Below are positions 10,600-21,507 of a stretch of DNA of 64,000 nt, one piece after another; the stretch's first letter is position 1; every line of letters starts with the position of its first letter. A model generated the notes under the pieces. It saw nothing but the letters and a program-made list of their open reading frames with translations. It did no database searches and had not been told where the DNA came from. Position numbers and translations under genes: made by a program. This stretch comes from Raphanus sativus. Lineage: Eukaryota > Streptophyta > Magnoliopsida > Brassicales > Brassicaceae. The stretch covers positions 14,509,228-14,573,227 of the forward strand of contig NC_079519.1 in NCBI RefSeq assembly GCF_000801105.2, written 5' to 3'.

Positions 10600-11764
10600 T
10601 GAATAAATGAATAATTAAGATCAACCGTCGATTCAATGTCAATCCAAGGGTGCAGATGGGTGATCAATGTCATAACCATAACTGACCAATAGAAATAAAG
10701 GACGAGGATTGATACAGAAATGATTTTGGGCCTTTGATTCAAATCAATCAATGGTTCAGAAAAAAACACAATATAAATTCTCTTTTATTTATTTATAGCT
10801 ATTACAAAAAATTATCTTAGCTTTAAATACTGTGATATAATAATTTAAAATATGAAATCTAAATTTTTATTTGAAATTTTAGTTAATTTACGGACTTATA
10901 TTTTATTTAAAAATTAAGATTTAATGTTATGATATATGTTAAAGTGAGATATGTGGTTTAGGGGTTAGGGTTAAGATGTATGATTAGATGTATGATTTTA
11001 TTTTTATAATATACTTGGAGTTTTGATTTAAAGTTTCTATTATAAATTAGTTAAGATTGGATTTGTGATTTTGTATGTAGAGTTTAATTTTAGGGTATAG
11101 GGTATTATAGATATAGAGTGTAGATTTAGGATTTAGTGTTTGAGGTTTAGAATTTAAATTTAAAATTAGATTTTTAAAATGGATAAACTTTGACTTTAAG
11201 TTTAAGATTGGATTGAAGTTTTGATCAAGTTTATGTTTAGTGTATAAAAACCATGTTTAGGGTTTAGGGTAACAATGTTTAGGGTTTTGATCTATTTTTG
11301 TAACATAACTTTCATGATATATATACACGTTTCAAATATGTTTTACATGTTTTGGTGTACTATTCATCTTAGTAAACCACTATACTCACATTGATGCTAC
11401 TTGGGCTTCTTAATTCTTATTAGTAAAAATCGTACTTTAATTGTCTGATTAATGGTGTTAATCATCCTCATCTTGTCTCAATCCTAAAAACGTATTTCCT
11501 TAGAAAATACAATAATTATGCAAATGATTTGACCATTATTAGATTTGTCTACAAGTAGGCGTGATATACAAACATACTTTAGGTTATATAACTTAAACTA
11601 CCGATATTGTTAATTCCATCATTTAGAAAATGATGCAAGCAAATGTAACTAACAGTAGAAAAACACCACACAAAGAAACCATTACAATACAATGATTTTG
11701 TTAATACAAGCATACACCAAAAAGAAAAATTGGTTCATGTAGAGATGTTGTTCATTTGGTAGAC
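10600..11764. other. CACTA interior, AT-rich spacer
   Basis: About 1.1 kb of AT-rich sequence with many short TTTAGGG-like words (for example around 10965 and 11255-11285), but no long telomeric array. No coding signal or exon is recognisable until the SMC4-like block. Confidence 0.6.
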
Positions 11765-12481
11765 TTAAGCAGACGTTTTCTGAGAAACTGAAAAGCTTCC
11801 AGGGTTGATAGTAATGCTCTCTGTGCAGTTATCTGTTTTGTATATTCCCACCAATCTATCTGCTAGCTCAAACATGTTGTTCCTCAGACTGCACCATGTT
11901 TCACATATTAGATCTCAAAACATCTTTTACATCAGGTTCCAGAGTGTGAAAAAAACTGATTTATCTCATGTCAATTGGAATAAAGTAGGACACTGGACTG
12001 ACCTGATGATAATGAACTGAGCATCTTTAGTACGGTCCTTCACATAGTGTCCAACGATTGATACATTCTTGAAATCTAGTGAGAGAAAAAAAAATGAGTT
12101 AAACTTTCATTCACAAGTTAACTGAGTTTGCAGATAATATTACAATGGAGGAATGGAAGTGTTACCAAGAGCAGCGTCGATTTCGTCCATGACGTATAGT
12201 GGTGTAGGCTTGTAGTGATGGAGTGCAAAGACTAGTGCGAGTGAGCTAAGTGTCTGCAAGTAAAAGATAGAGAAGTCATTTAAAAGAGTTGAAGACAGGC
12301 TGGTGAGATGAAGTGTAAAGATATGAATTGCTGTTTTCTCAAAGACCTTTTCACCACCGGACAAGTTTGCAATGTTCTTCCAGCTCTTCTTAGGAGGTCT
12401 CACACTGAACACCACACCTTCTGAGAAAGGGTCCAGCGAGTCCACAAGCTCGAGCTCTGCATCACCTCCTAAAGTGATCAT
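11765..12481 (-). pseudogene. SMC4: Captured C-terminal exons of SMC4 (condensin subunit), introns retained
   Basis: Four exons on the minus strand, all with GT-AG borders: 12347-12481, 12166-12253, 12003-12075 and 11765-11888. Exon phases fit, giving about 139 codons and a natural TAA (11765-11767). Exon 1 reads MITLGGDAELELVDSLDPF and ends at the ABC signature LSGGEK. Exon 2 contains the Walker B segment YVMDEIDAAL. Exons 3 and 4 read DFKNVSIVGHYVKDRTKDAQ and SLRNNMFELADRLVGIYK. This is the C-terminal ATPase half of SMC4, the condensin ATPase that compacts mitotic chromosomes. Upstream, KLKEM near 12590-12610 continues the similarity but its splice donor looks damaged. The N-terminal ATP-binding half, coiled coils and hinge are absent, so this is a captured fragment. 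Retained introns show capture at the DNA level. Confidence 0.9.
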
Positions 12482-13369
12482 CTGCAGCATAATACTTGTA
12501 TAATTAATCAGTAGAAATAGATAAGATGTATAAGATACGCGGAGAAAAGAAAAGATTTAAGCTCAAGTTGTAATGTTTGCAAAGCAAGTCACAATTCATA
12601 GACAGATACATTTCTTTCAGTTTTAAACAATTTTTCACAACCGTTAATCTCTTCCTGTTCATTTCTAGCATTCGTCTCTCGAGATATCCATCTCCCACAA
12701 TCTACAACCATTAGCACTTTCAACCTTCAGAAAACCACAATTGGATGAACAAAAAATCAACTTTGTGAGTTCCAGATACAGAACTTTTTTGGTCCTATCA
12801 ATCTAGCATAAACAATGAATAATAAGGGAACATACACAAAAAGAAGTAAGAATCAAGAGGAAGTAATATTAACCATACTGATTAAGGATCATTTGAACAG
12901 CAATCCTCTTCACTCTAGAACCAGCTGGAAACCACACCATTTTCAAGCTTTCAACTGTGAACGCCTGATGAAAAAAACGAAAGTAAACGCAACGTTAATC
13001 CTCCAAGAAAAGATAAAGGAGAAGTCTTTTTGGCTGAGAATCATATTCGACAGATCGGGATGAGGTAAGATTCGAAACCCAACAAAGAGATAGAGAGAGA
13101 GAGGATCGAAACATGGTGTGGTGGTGGTGGTTGGACGGCGAGCGTGACATCAAAAGAAGGAGGAGGAGGATTTGTCAAAATACAGAGAAGCTGCTCGGTC
13201 GATTCTTCTCCCATCGGCTGATTCCTTCTCCTTTTTTTTAAACACAAACATCGGCTGATTTCTCATAATGTGACAGAGGAGAGTATTGATTTTTTTTTGT
13301 GTGCATAAAGCCTGGTCAAAGATTAAAATATTTTTGACTAAAATTTGAGATATTTAACATTTACCATAG
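12482..13369. other. CACTA interior right of the SMC4 fragment
   Basis: 12590-12610 holds the probable end of one more SMC4 exon on the minus strand (KLKEM). The rest, including a CACCACCACC/CTCTCTATC region near 13085-13135 and poly-T tracts near 13230 and 13290, shows no recognisable product. The short ORFs here are low-complexity or unsupported. Confidence 0.5.
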
Positions 13370-13566
13370 CGTTTAATTTTAAATCTGAAATAGTAAGGCG
13401 CCTACACTTAGTAAAGTACGCGGCTAATAAAATTTATTTCCCGCGATACCAACTATAGCGTTTTAAATTTATAAATGCTATTAAAAAAGTCGGTGCTAGT
13501 ATACAATAGCATAATTGTCAAAAACGCTATAATCGGATGCTATTAATACTCACATTTCCTGTAGTG
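13370..13566 (-). repeat. CACTA right terminal inverted repeat and subterminal repeats
   Basis: Ends ACTCACATTTCCTGTAGTG, the inverted counterpart of the left end with a few substitutions. Inside it are CATAGCGTTTAA, ACTATAGCGTTT, AAATGCTATTAA, CAATAGCATAA, AAACGCTATAAT and ATGCTATTAATA, the same subterminal core as on the left. Confidence 0.9.
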
Positions 13567-14447
13567 TTCATTGAATCCATGGTGTGGACAGTCTCGCTGG
13601 AAGAACTTAAATCTGATCCACGCGTCTTTAAAAGTCTCACTAGGCTTTTGTGCGAAAGTGGCGATTTTGCTCCTCAAGTCTTCAGCGCGTGCCTCATCAA
13701 AGAAATTACGCAGGAAGGTGTTTTTTGATGTCGGCCCAGGATATCAGTGATCCTGTAGGTAGCTGCTTGAGCCAGTGCGAAGCTTCTCCAATCAGTAAGT
13801 ATTTGAAGAGCTTGCAAAGTAGGTAGTCCTCAGGGACTCCATCGGTACGATTATCAGCGATAAGATCCTCGAACCTCTTCAGATGGTCCATAGGATGCTC
13901 GTGTGATACCCAGAATAAGGTATCTGAGACACGAGAGAGTAGTACTGAGGCTTGAGCTCGAAGTTCGGCTTCTGAATCTCTGGAAGTCGAATAGCTGATC
14001 TGTTGGTGTAGTACTCGGCTGGACGATTGTAGTCTGCCAACGATCGTGTTTGAGCTTCTCCTGTAGCCTCAGCTTCAGGCTCAGGGATTATGTTTCCCTG
14101 TGCATCTAGCTTCTGACCTGTTGCATTACGCAGATGACCATCTTGGTCATACAGGTTTCCATTCTCGCCCTGCGTGAGGATAACAATCGCGACCATGCTT
14201 CGCGGTATATTATCGATCGATGTACGGTGAGTAGTATCGAACGATGTGGATCGGCGAACGGTATCGGTCGACGGTGCTGTCTGAGCGTCGTCGACGGTTG
14301 AATGTGAGTATCAGTCGACGGTACTGCGGTTCTCTCGATCGATGCGGAGCGTATGTCTTTGCGGATTGAGCGTTCCAAGTGTGCAGGATCGTCTGAGAAT
14401 AATAGTTGATTTCCCCTGTTGCTTCTGGTACTGCTGGGCATGTACCT
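13567..14447 (-). pseudogene. Athila gag, 5' part (several frameshifts)
   Basis: Starts with ATG at about 14441 in the context TTTTCAGGTACATGCCC and reads MPSSTRSNRGNQLLFSDDPA, typical of the Athila gag N-terminus. Later blocks lie in other frames: RSLADYNRPAEYYTNRSAIR (about 14070-14010), NFELKPQYYSLVSQIP (about 13955-13910), MDHLKRFEDLI (13891 down), the capsid-core segment LLCKLFKYLLIGEASHWLKQ and SWADIK (to about 13715), then FLRNFFDEARAEDLRSKIATF and the DCPHHGFNE block ending at the CACTA insertion. At least three frameshifts break it. The capsid core is the region duplicated in the array proteins further right. Confidence 0.9.
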
Positions 14448-14531
14448 GAAAAGACAAGAAAATTTTTAATCAAAAAGGGGGTAAAAGAAAAACCTAAGAT
14501 TAATAAGATTAAATTTAATGGCGATCAAAGC

Positions 14532-14549
14532 TCCCCAGCAACGGCGCCA
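14532..14549 (-). promoter_or_regulatory. Primer-binding site, tRNA-Asp type
   Basis: On the minus strand it reads TGGCGCCGTTGCTGGGGA, complementary with one mismatch to the 3' end of plant tRNA-Asp (ending CCCCGGCAACGGCGCCA). It lies 4 bp inside the 5' LTR edge at 14554. It primes minus-strand cDNA synthesis and fixes the minus orientation of this Athila element. Confidence 0.9.
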
Positions 14550-14553
14550 AATT

Positions 14554-14646
14554 TGATAGTGCTCAAATTACGCAGTAGAGCTTACTCTCTCAAATAAGAG
14601 GTACAGCTGTAGTACTTAGGGATCAAATCACGAGGAGCTAGGGAAC
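14554..14646 (-). repeat. 5' LTR of the minus-strand Athila derivative, left piece
   Basis: Begins TGATAGTGCTCAAATTACGC, the same as the outer edge of the partner LTR with substitutions, and is cut after GGGAAC by the Tat-like element at 14647. The LTR continues at 23174-24420. Confidence 0.92.
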
Positions 14647-14877
14647 TGTTGGGGTCAAAATCGGTCAAGACGAAATCGATGTCCGAAAGTCTCGGAAAAA
14701 CATGAAAGATGTTAGAGCAACCTCGAGAGACTAATTGGTAATCGAGAAACCTTGGAAAAATATTTCGAGATTAATCATCTTGAAATCAACGGCTAGAAAC
14801 GTTTTCTACACGAGGAAAAACCTACGGAAAACTAAAAACGCAAAAACACGCACAAGCCGAAGAAACCGAGCAGCCGA

Positions 14878-15255
14878 CTCCGGTCGCGGCCGTGGCCGCC
14901 GAGCGGCTAGCCCCCGTGCTGGCCGTAGCCGCCGGCGGCTAGCGCCCGTGCTGGCCGTGGCCGCCGGCGGCTAGCCCCCATGCTGGCCGTGGCCGCCGGC
15001 GGCTAGCGCCCGTGCTGGCTGTGGCCGCCGGGTGGCTAGCGCCCGTGCTGGCCGTGGCCGCCGGGCGGCTAGCCCCCGTGCTGGCCGTGGCCGCCGGCGG
15101 CTAGCGCCCGTGCTGGTCGTGGCCGCCGGCGGCTAGCGCCCGTGCTGGCCGTGGCCGCCAGGCGGCTAGCCCCCGTGCTGACCGTAGCCGCCGGCGGCTA
15201 GCGCCCGTGCTGGCCGTGGTCGCCGGGCGGCTAGCCCCGTGCTGGCTCGGGTCGT
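14878..15255 (+). repeat. GC-rich 32-33 bp tandem array in LTR U3
   Basis: About eleven imperfect units of GCCGTGGCCGCC-GGCGGCTAGC-CCCGTGCTG, each with a central GGCTAGC. Units of 33 bp keep a reading frame (RLAPVLAVAAG). The array lies upstream of the TATA box, in U3. A related but shorter array occupies the 3' LTR at about 21958-22262. Confidence 0.9.
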
Positions 15256-15775
15256 CGGACGGCTAGTCTTCGTGCGTAAGTTCTAGGCCCCCGGGTCGCC
15301 AGAAATCCGTGTTTTGCGACTTTCCGAGATCCCGCAAACAAAACTCCTTTTCCTGCTCCAAGATTTCGGAGAACCCGTAAGACGTCAACGGACAGAAAGA
15401 CTTCGTATAAAACGGTGATGGTTATCTTAAAACACCATTCGCCTCAGCAATGGATCGAAGATCTTCCGAAAGACTCGACATCCAAGTAGGAGCATTCTTT
15501 CAAAGAAATCGTAGAAAACAACGGAAGTCCGGAAGACGGCCCGAAAGGGACCAAACCCGATCGGACGGCCCATTTACGATTTTCTAAAAGATAGATACGA
15601 CGGTTTACAATTATCTTCACATAACAAGATAAATGTTAAACTTCCGAAAGGATAAATGTCAAATTTCCGAAAGGATAAATGTCAACTTTCCCGATAAACA
15701 CGAAGGCCGACGAAAATGGAAAAAGCCCAGCTCGCGGCAGACTCAGCCCATCAAGAATAGACCGTCATATGGGAG

Positions 15776-15782
15776 TATATAA
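15776..15782 (+). promoter_or_regulatory. TATA box of Tat-like element 1, 5' LTR
   Basis: TATATAAG in the context GGGAGTATATAAGCAAGG, about 380 bp before the LTR end. The equivalent site in the 3' LTR is TATATAAA at 22787-22794. Confidence 0.75.
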
Positions 15783-16163
15783 GCAAGGCTAGGAGCAGAG
15801 GAAGGGGGATCCGAAATCAGAAGAAAGAAACCACTCTAGAGCAACTTAGAACTTAGGCTTTTATTTCCTTTTTAGCGAGCTGCGACTCAACTAGGTTAGA
15901 TCTAGGTTTTGAGACTAGCGACGATCGACAGCTCTTGCGGCCGAGATCTCGACCTGTTGTTCAAACGCTCTCCGCAAATTCGGAAATAAGATTCTTTCTT
16001 TTGCTCTCTTTATTTTACGCATTTATTCCCAAACTATACTCGTATTAACTTCGTCGTGCGTGGCCCAGCAGATAGCCGGGATCCTCGGGGAAAACTAGGT
16101 CAACTTAGTTTTCCTACGTTTAAACTTAACTAAAATCGACAGTGCGAATTTCGGTTCCCACAG

Positions 16164-16183
16164 TTTGGCGCTAGAAGGAGGGG
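16164..16183 (+). promoter_or_regulatory. Primer-binding site of Tat-like element 1
   Basis: TTTGGCGCTAGAAGGAGGGG directly after the LTR end (16162). TGGCGC at the start is the usual complement of a tRNA 3' end, but I cannot assign the tRNA with confidence. Confidence 0.7.
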
Positions 16184-16228
16184 ATACACGGATTTATCTT
16201 TCTCGCAACTACGCACGCCCAGTTAAGC

Positions 16229-18778
16229 ATGACTGCTAACGAAGACAAGCAAACGCACGACGGACCAGCCGCCGATGCCAACGCTGAGAAGACTCCTGCC
16301 GGAAACGTATCGACGGTCACTGCCGAGGCAAACACCGCGATGCTGGACCAGGTGAAGGAACTGTTCGCCACCGCCCAGAAACGGTCGGAAGAACAAGAGA
16401 AACTAATGGCTTCACTCGCTAAACAGGTCAATACCTTAACAGCGAAAAGCAAACTCCCGCGCGGATCCACCAAGGTGAGGCGTGTCAGGAGGCTCGACTT
16501 CGGAACTGCCGGAGACCAAGAAAAAGATGCCCCGAGAAAATCCCCGGAACTCATCCCTGACGATACCACTCCGGCGGGGCAGAAGAAAACGACGGATAAC
16601 CTCCCATCTCCCGCAAGGGAAAACGAAGGAGACGACGTCGAAAGAATCAATCTGGATATCAGCGATCAATCGGATCCGTCCGACGAAGACGCCGACATCC
16701 ACCACAGAAGGACCCGAAGTCAGTCAGCTCGACTGGCGGCAGCCTTCGAAAAACCCATGACAGAAGAGGAAGAAGACCTCTACTGGTCAGAGCAAGAGAG
16801 GTTGGCTGAAGACCAGACTCGGGCCTATCGCAGCCAACGTAGACAAAGGAGCGCGAACGGCGCCAACGAGATCCATGATTTGCGCGAGTACATCGCAAAA
16901 ACTGCAGCCGAGGTGAAAGCGGTAAAATCGCAGATTCACCACGCAACCAGCACTGCCCCCGAGATCGACCTGCTCCTCGAGGAATCGAGAAAGACTCCGT
17001 TCACCTCTCGAATCACGGACGCACGAGTCTCAGATCCCGGGAAAATAAAGCTTCCCACCTACGACGGAACCACAGATCCGAAGGCACATCTGCAGTCCTT
17101 CCAGATTGCGATGGCGAGGTCTAAACTTCCGGAGCGGGAAAAGGACGTCGGCTGCTGTCTCCTATTCGTCGAGAACCTCAGAGGTGCTGCGCTCGAGTGG
17201 TTCTCACACTTGAAAAGAAACTCCATCGGAAGTTTCCGCCAGCTTGCTTCAGCTTTTCTGAAGCAATTCTCCATGTTCATGGACAGGGAAACTTCCGACG
17301 TAGACCTTTGGAGTCTAATTCAAAAGGAAGATGAACCGCTCCGCGACTACATAAGGAGGTTCAAACTCGTGATGTCCAGGGTAACAGGCCTCAGCGACAG
17401 AGTCGCCATCGACGCCCTGAGAAAAAACCTCTGGTACAAATCGAAATTCCGAAAGTGGATTTCTTTGGAGAGGCCACGCACCATCCAGGACACTCTCCAC
17501 AAGGCGACGGATTTCATCATCATGGAAGAAGAGATGAAAGTCCTAGCGCAAAAGCATGGACCGCAGAAAGCGTCCGGCAAGAAGAAAACCTCTCGTAACG
17601 ACAAGTACGTCCATCACGAAGGGGAAGACGTCCAAGGCGAACATAACTACGCCGTCAATTCCGAACAAGGAAGGACCGCCGGAAACACTTGGACGCGGAA
17701 CTCGTACAAGGACAATTCCAGCTGCGAGTTCCATCAGACGAGAGGTCACTCCACCGCCAACTGCAAAGTCCTCGGCGCTAGACTCATTACGAAGCTGCTT
17801 GCCGGCGAACTAGCAACGGTCAGGAGCGTGAAAGACCTGCTCCTAGATTCTGACCGTCCGCCGAAGACCGACGGAGCCAATCCCGAGAATAACGCTCCTG
17901 GAACTCAATCGGGCGAAAAACGCGGACGGAGACAAGACGGCGAAGGAAACAACAACAACCGCCAAAGGATCAACATGATCATCGGAGGATCGCATTTTTA
18001 CCAGGACTCCGTTTCGTCGATCAAAGCCTACGGACGGAGGGCCGAAACAAGCCCCGGATGGTGTCCAGAGGACGACGTTCCCAATCACGCAATCATCTTC
18101 GAGGAACAGGATACGGCCGGACTCGATAAACCCCACTACGATCCTCTGGTCATCGACTTGGTGATTCAGGATCTCGAAGTCGGCCGCATCCTCATCGACA
18201 CAGGAAGCACGGTCAACATCATGTTCCGCGACACTCTGCAGAGGATGAACATACCCCTCGGAGAAGTCATCCCAGAACCAAGACCGTTGACTGGATTCTC
18301 GGGCGTCACGTCCATGACCCTCGGAAAAATCAGACTCCCGGTCATGGCTAAAGAAGTCACGAAGATCGTCGAATTCGCGGTAGTGGATAACCCGGCTATC
18401 TATAACGCCATAATGGGAACTCCTTGGATAAACGCCATGAAGGCAGTCCCGTCCACTTACCATCTCAGCGTCAAGTTTCCAACACCGACTGGAACAGCGG
18501 TAATCTGGGGAAGCCAAAAACAGTCGCGACTCTGCTTCCTGGCCGAACATAAATTGCGCAGCAATCGGAACGCCCCAGTAGCTAACCCGAAGCGAACTAA
18601 GAAGCATCTGAGTATCTCCGAGAACTCAGCAAAGAACAGCTCGGATTTGTCCGAACAGGCCACAACTCAGGATAGCGGGAAAATCCTCGAGTCCATCGCC
18701 GAAAGAACGGATGACCTAACTCCCAACGCGACCACCGACTTAGCTGAAACAGTCAAGGCGCCGGAAATCGTGGAGTAA
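16229..18778 (+). CDS. Tat-like gag-protease polyprotein, 849 aa
   Basis: Forms the particle and should process itself. It starts at an ATG 67 bp after the LTR in the context AAGCATGACTGCT. Residues 1-240 are charged and low complexity with a coiled-coil-like start ([20 protein letters not shown]). Residues about 245-440 are the retrotransposon gag core: [20 protein letters not shown], then [43 protein letters not shown], and [15 protein letters not shown]. Near residue 500 is a [14 protein letters not shown] zinc-finger-like motif (C-x2-H-x4-H-x4-C). Near residue 655 is the aspartic protease triad in [13 protein letters not shown], with [11 protein letters not shown] near 727. It ends with TAA-free sequence until the TAA at 18776-18778. 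No RT follows. The intact frame contrasts with every other gag-pol in the window except that of array unit 3. Confidence 0.9.
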   Translation: MTANEDKQTHDGPAADANAEKTPAGNVSTVTAEANTAMLDQVKELFATAQKRSEEQEKLMASLAKQVNTLTAKSKLPRGSTKVRRVRRLDFGTAGDQEKDAPRKSPELIPDDTTPAGQKKTTDNLPSPARENEGDDVERINLDISDQSDPSDEDADIHHRRTRSQSARLAAAFEKPMTEEEEDLYWSEQERLAEDQTRAYRSQRRQRSANGANEIHDLREYIAKTAAEVKAVKSQIHHATSTAPEIDLLLEESRKTPFTSRITDARVSDPGKIKLPTYDGTTDPKAHLQSFQIAMARSKLPEREKDVGCCLLFVENLRGAALEWFSHLKRNSIGSFRQLASAFLKQFSMFMDRETSDVDLWSLIQKEDEPLRDYIRRFKLVMSRVTGLSDRVAIDALRKNLWYKSKFRKWISLERPRTIQDTLHKATDFIIMEEEMKVLAQKHGPQKASGKKKTSRNDKYVHHEGEDVQGEHNYAVNSEQGRTAGNTWTRNSYKDNSSCEFHQTRGHSTANCKVLGARLITKLLAGELATVRSVKDLLLDSDRPPKTDGANPENNAPGTQSGEKRGRRQDGEGNNNNRQRINMIIGGSHFYQDSVSSIKAYGRRAETSPGWCPEDDVPNHAIIFEEQDTAGLDKPHYDPLVIDLVIQDLEVGRILIDTGSTVNIMFRDTLQRMNIPLGEVIPEPRPLTGFSGVTSMTLGKIRLPVMAKEVTKIVEFAVVDNPAIYNAIMGTPWINAMKAVPSTYHLSVKFPTPTGTAVIWGSQKQSRLCFLAEHKLRSNRNAPVANPKRTKKHLSISENSAKNSSDLSEQATTQDSGKILESIAERTDDLTPNATTDLAETVKAPEIVE

Positions 18779-19806
18779 TAGCAACCGCGATAGAAACAGA
18801 ACTACGAGATGGCTTGATCCTCGCAAGAGGTACGTAGGCAGCTCGTCGCAACCCGACGAGTTCAGCTATCCCCCTCACCAAAAAGGGGGGGGGAAGATGG
18901 GGACAAACATCCTTGTACTCCCGCAAAAATACTTTTCACATGTACTCTACATTATAAAGTCTTTAATTCAAATGCTTACTCAACGCATAAACATTACGGA
19001 AAACGAAAATCATATCTTTGAGGAACGCGAGACGTCGTTAGTTCCCGAAAAGTCTTGATTCTCCATTCTCCTCCAAACAGTCCATCCGCGACTCTAAAAA
19101 ACTCTATCAAACAGTCTGTCCGCGACTCTAAAGTTCATTTCCGTCGATTGGCCCCGACGGAAAAACATAGAAACGTTTCACTCAATCAAATTCGTAGTCT
19201 GGCTTCTAACGAAGTCCTCTTGCATCCGACAAGGATACCATAGCGCGCTATACAAAAAAATCCAAATTTTGGTTAGCTCTTCGTAAAGGAAGTAGCTCGA
19301 CTCGTATCCAAACGAATCATATAAGCCGATAAGCACTTCGCAGATTCTAAAACGGTACGAGTCAGGTCGAAATCGCAAACAGGCAAAACGAAAGCCGATT
19401 TGTCATCGCACAGCTTCAGTCCGAAAGTAGACCTAGGTCTTGCCCTAAACCCGGCCTTGCTGGTATCTAAGACATCTCATAGGCATAAGTATCCAGAATA
19501 CGAGATTCCAAAATTTGCCTCTTATCGCTTACAAACCTAACGTTCGCTACAAAGTAACCTACGGATCAAGCGACAAAAAAAGAGATTGAATACGAAGTGA
19601 CTGCACGTATTCAAACCCTCTACACTTGACGAAAGTATAAATCAAAACGCAGAATTCATAAAAGCATTTATAGCAGGGATTCAAAAGCCACCAACGGCCA
19701 ATCCCGAAAAACACAAAGTCACGCGACCTCCTAAGGGTCGCAACACATACATACAAACAGCCACACTTGGCCTATCACAAATTATAATCGAATGCATAAC
19801 AATCGG
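18779..19806. other. Tat-like element 1 interior, noncoding
   Basis: Immediately after the gag-protease stop lies GATCCTCGCAAGAGGTACGTAGGCAGC (18813-18839 region), a motif that recurs in the LTRs of Tat-like element 2. 18885-18897 is a G-rich run. 19210-19470 is a block conserved at 54165-54415 in element 2, with the palindrome ATAGCGCGCTAT at about 19240. No gene is recognised on either strand; pol would be expected here and is absent. Confidence 0.7.
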
Positions 19807-21507
19807 TTAGAGATATTCCAAACGAGGAGTCGGGCTGGTCGACCTCTTCACCCCGTCGCCTGCATTCAAACCCGCGCCTACATCCGCCGTATCTTCCGAG
19901 ACTTGGATAGGATTCCACAACTCTCGAATTCTCCCTTCGATCGGAGGAACAAAGGATTCGGCGTTAGCGCATATTCTCATCGAGCCATCCATCGCGGCAA
20001 GTTCGCCGGAAAGAGAGAAACCCTCACGCTGCATCTTGTGTAGAGTACCGACCGAACCACGACACTCGCGAAAATCGCCTACAAAGTCCTGAGCCTCTTT
20101 GTACGCTTCGAATTCGGTAGAGAAAATTTCGGCCCTTCGGTTCAGCTCGGCGGCAGCTCTTCTCCGCCCGCTCCTTTCCGCACGAACGAGGGCTCGAGCC
20201 TGGACCTCGGCTTGCCGGCGTTTTTGCTCCTCCACCTCCAACGATACTTGGCGAATTCCCTTTCCGTTTCCTCCGCTTTAAACGGGCCAGCCGGGCAGTA
20301 CGGAAACTTCCATCAATCGATGCGTTCCACACTCTCACGGCCTGCAAAGAAGTCGAGGTCTACTCAAGTTTTGAAAACAAACCTCGTTGACCAAGCGAGC
20401 GCCCTCCGCAGTCACCTTGTCCCTCTCCTCGTTGTCCAAAGACTCGTCACGGGAAAACACCAGAGGGAGGTCATCAAAGAAGTCACCCGGGGAAGGAACA
20501 CCCTGATTCTCTGTAGTGAAGTCAGGATCGTATCTCGGCAGCTCACCATTTCCGACGAGGCCTCGAAAGCAATTCCTTTATCCTTCCGAGATCTCCGCCT
20601 CCGCCTTGAAGGGGCAAAAACGTAGGATCCATCATTGACACAAGGCCGCGTACCGCCTCGCGATCGGTGAAGCGCGACCGCCCCTCGAATCCGGTCAAGA
20701 GTAAAGGAGTTCCAGGAACAAGGCATTGTCCTAAAAATGTCTCTCTTGGTCGAAAGATCGGAAGGAACATGCGCGAGACACCTGTTCTCTGAACAAAAAA
20801 AAAAACACACACACGTTCAGTACTCGCTTTTCGGATTCTAAGAAAGGGGATGCGACAATCTTACCTCGTTGGTACAACCAGTCCGTCGGGAATAGGTGGA
20901 GAAAGCCTTCCTCGACAGACTCTCCATCTATCCTCACGAAAAAGAAACGGTCAACGTAATCCTTGGCGTGCGAGGTGACTCCATGGATTACCGAAAAATT
21001 GGTCCTCGCCTTCATGGAGTATACTCCATTGATGCTCGTCGTCTTGGAGTTCCACAACCCTTCGAAGTCAGCAGGGCTAAGGTCCATCCCTAACTCGTAA
21101 CTCAAAATCACAACGCCAAGCCAGCTTTCCAAAGCCGGCACGTTCAGCTGGCTGATTACGATTCCGAAACGGTCGAGAGCCTGAACAATGACCCCAGGGA
21201 TTGGGAACCACAGTCGGCATTGCGTCAGGAACGCCTCGTAGCAAGTAAAGTAACCCTTCGGAGGATGCTCCGAACTCTCATTCCGCGAGGAATGCGAAAC
21301 ATGACTCCCTTCGGAACCTCATAAAACTCTCGAAGAGTTCCGAGGGAATCGGGATCACGGGAAGGGGAGCATCAGAACCGAAGACGGCGTCGCAATACGC
21401 GCTCCTGTCAACCTCTGGAACCTCGGGTTCGGAACTTCCTCCTCGGCATGGAAACTATCCGAAGACGAGTGAGACTGCCTCCTCGAGGATTTTGATCTTG
21501 AAGTCAT
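19807..21507 (-). pseudogene. Antisense gene of Tat-like element 1 (gypsy-type Transposase_28-like), broken
   Basis: Reads on the minus strand from an ATG at 21505-21507, starting 217 bp from the 3' LTR edge, away from the LTR. Recognisable blocks are an N-terminal Ser-rich start (MTSRSKSSRRQSHSSSDSF), then KGVMFRIPRGM, GYFTCYEAF, FPIPGVIVQALDRFGIVISQL (about 21230-21150), NVPALESWLGVVILSYEL (about 21140), DYVDRFFFVRIDGESVEEGF and FPTDWLYQR (about 20890). A GT-AG intron fits at 20789-20864 with a T-rich 3' end. The later exon has FLPIFRPRE and PGTPLLLTGFEGRSRF, and the C-terminus is a Glu/Arg-rich probable coiled coil. Several frameshifts break it. The YEAF...ISQL-P-AW layout matches the gene at 25472-27217, so both belong to one family. 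Its function is unknown; I infer a Tat antisense ORF. Confidence 0.7.

Larger units (their letters stand above)
8910..13566. mobile_element. CACTA (En/Spm-type) DNA transposon, non-autonomous, TSD TTC
   Basis: 4,657 bp. Terminal inverted repeats start CACTACAGGAAATGTG at both ends (8910 on plus, 13566 on minus) and are flanked by the 3-bp target duplication TTC (8907-8909, 13567-13569), both diagnostic of CACTA elements. Subterminal regions contain repeated AATAGCG / CGCTATT motifs in both orientations, the expected type of transposase-binding sites. I see no transposase ORF, so mobility would need an autonomous partner. The interior carries host-derived exon fragments (SMC4-like at 11765-12481 and a second candidate near 9757-9900) and a (CT)40 tract. 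It lies inside the Athila gag. Confidence 0.95.
14647..16162 (+). repeat. 5' LTR of Tat-like element 1
   Basis: 1,516 bp, TGTTGGGGTCAAAATCGG to CGGTTCCCACA. It contains a GC-rich tandem array (about 14878-15255), a TATA box (15776-15782), and the 3' part ending GACAGTGCGAATTTCGG. It is 66 bp longer than the 3' LTR, which equals two 33-bp array units. Confidence 0.95.

Noticed and set aside
10284..10769. ORFs through the (CT)40 tract and the His-run ORF as genes
   Set aside because: Low-complexity translations of a microsatellite. The His-run frame may be a captured leader exon but has no support as a gene.
10960..11300. Telomeric repeats (TTTAGGG)
   Set aside because: Only isolated one- or two-copy words in AT-rich sequence, with no array.
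11765..12481. The SMC4-like block as a resident functional host gene
   Set aside because: Only the C-terminal exons are present, the block lies between CACTA terminal repeats with a TSD, and no N-terminal ATPase half or coiled coil is found.
14532..14549. tRNA-like sequence near TGGCGCCGTTG
   Set aside because: Only the last about 17 bases of tRNA-Asp are matched in complement; no cloverleaf. It is a primer-binding site, and so are the copies at 33410, 36648, 43691 and 59104.
17843..18607. 254-codon minus-strand ORF opposite the Tat gag-protease gene
   Set aside because: It lies antisense to the conserved protease domain, has no recognisable motif, and is explained by codon bias in the plus frame.
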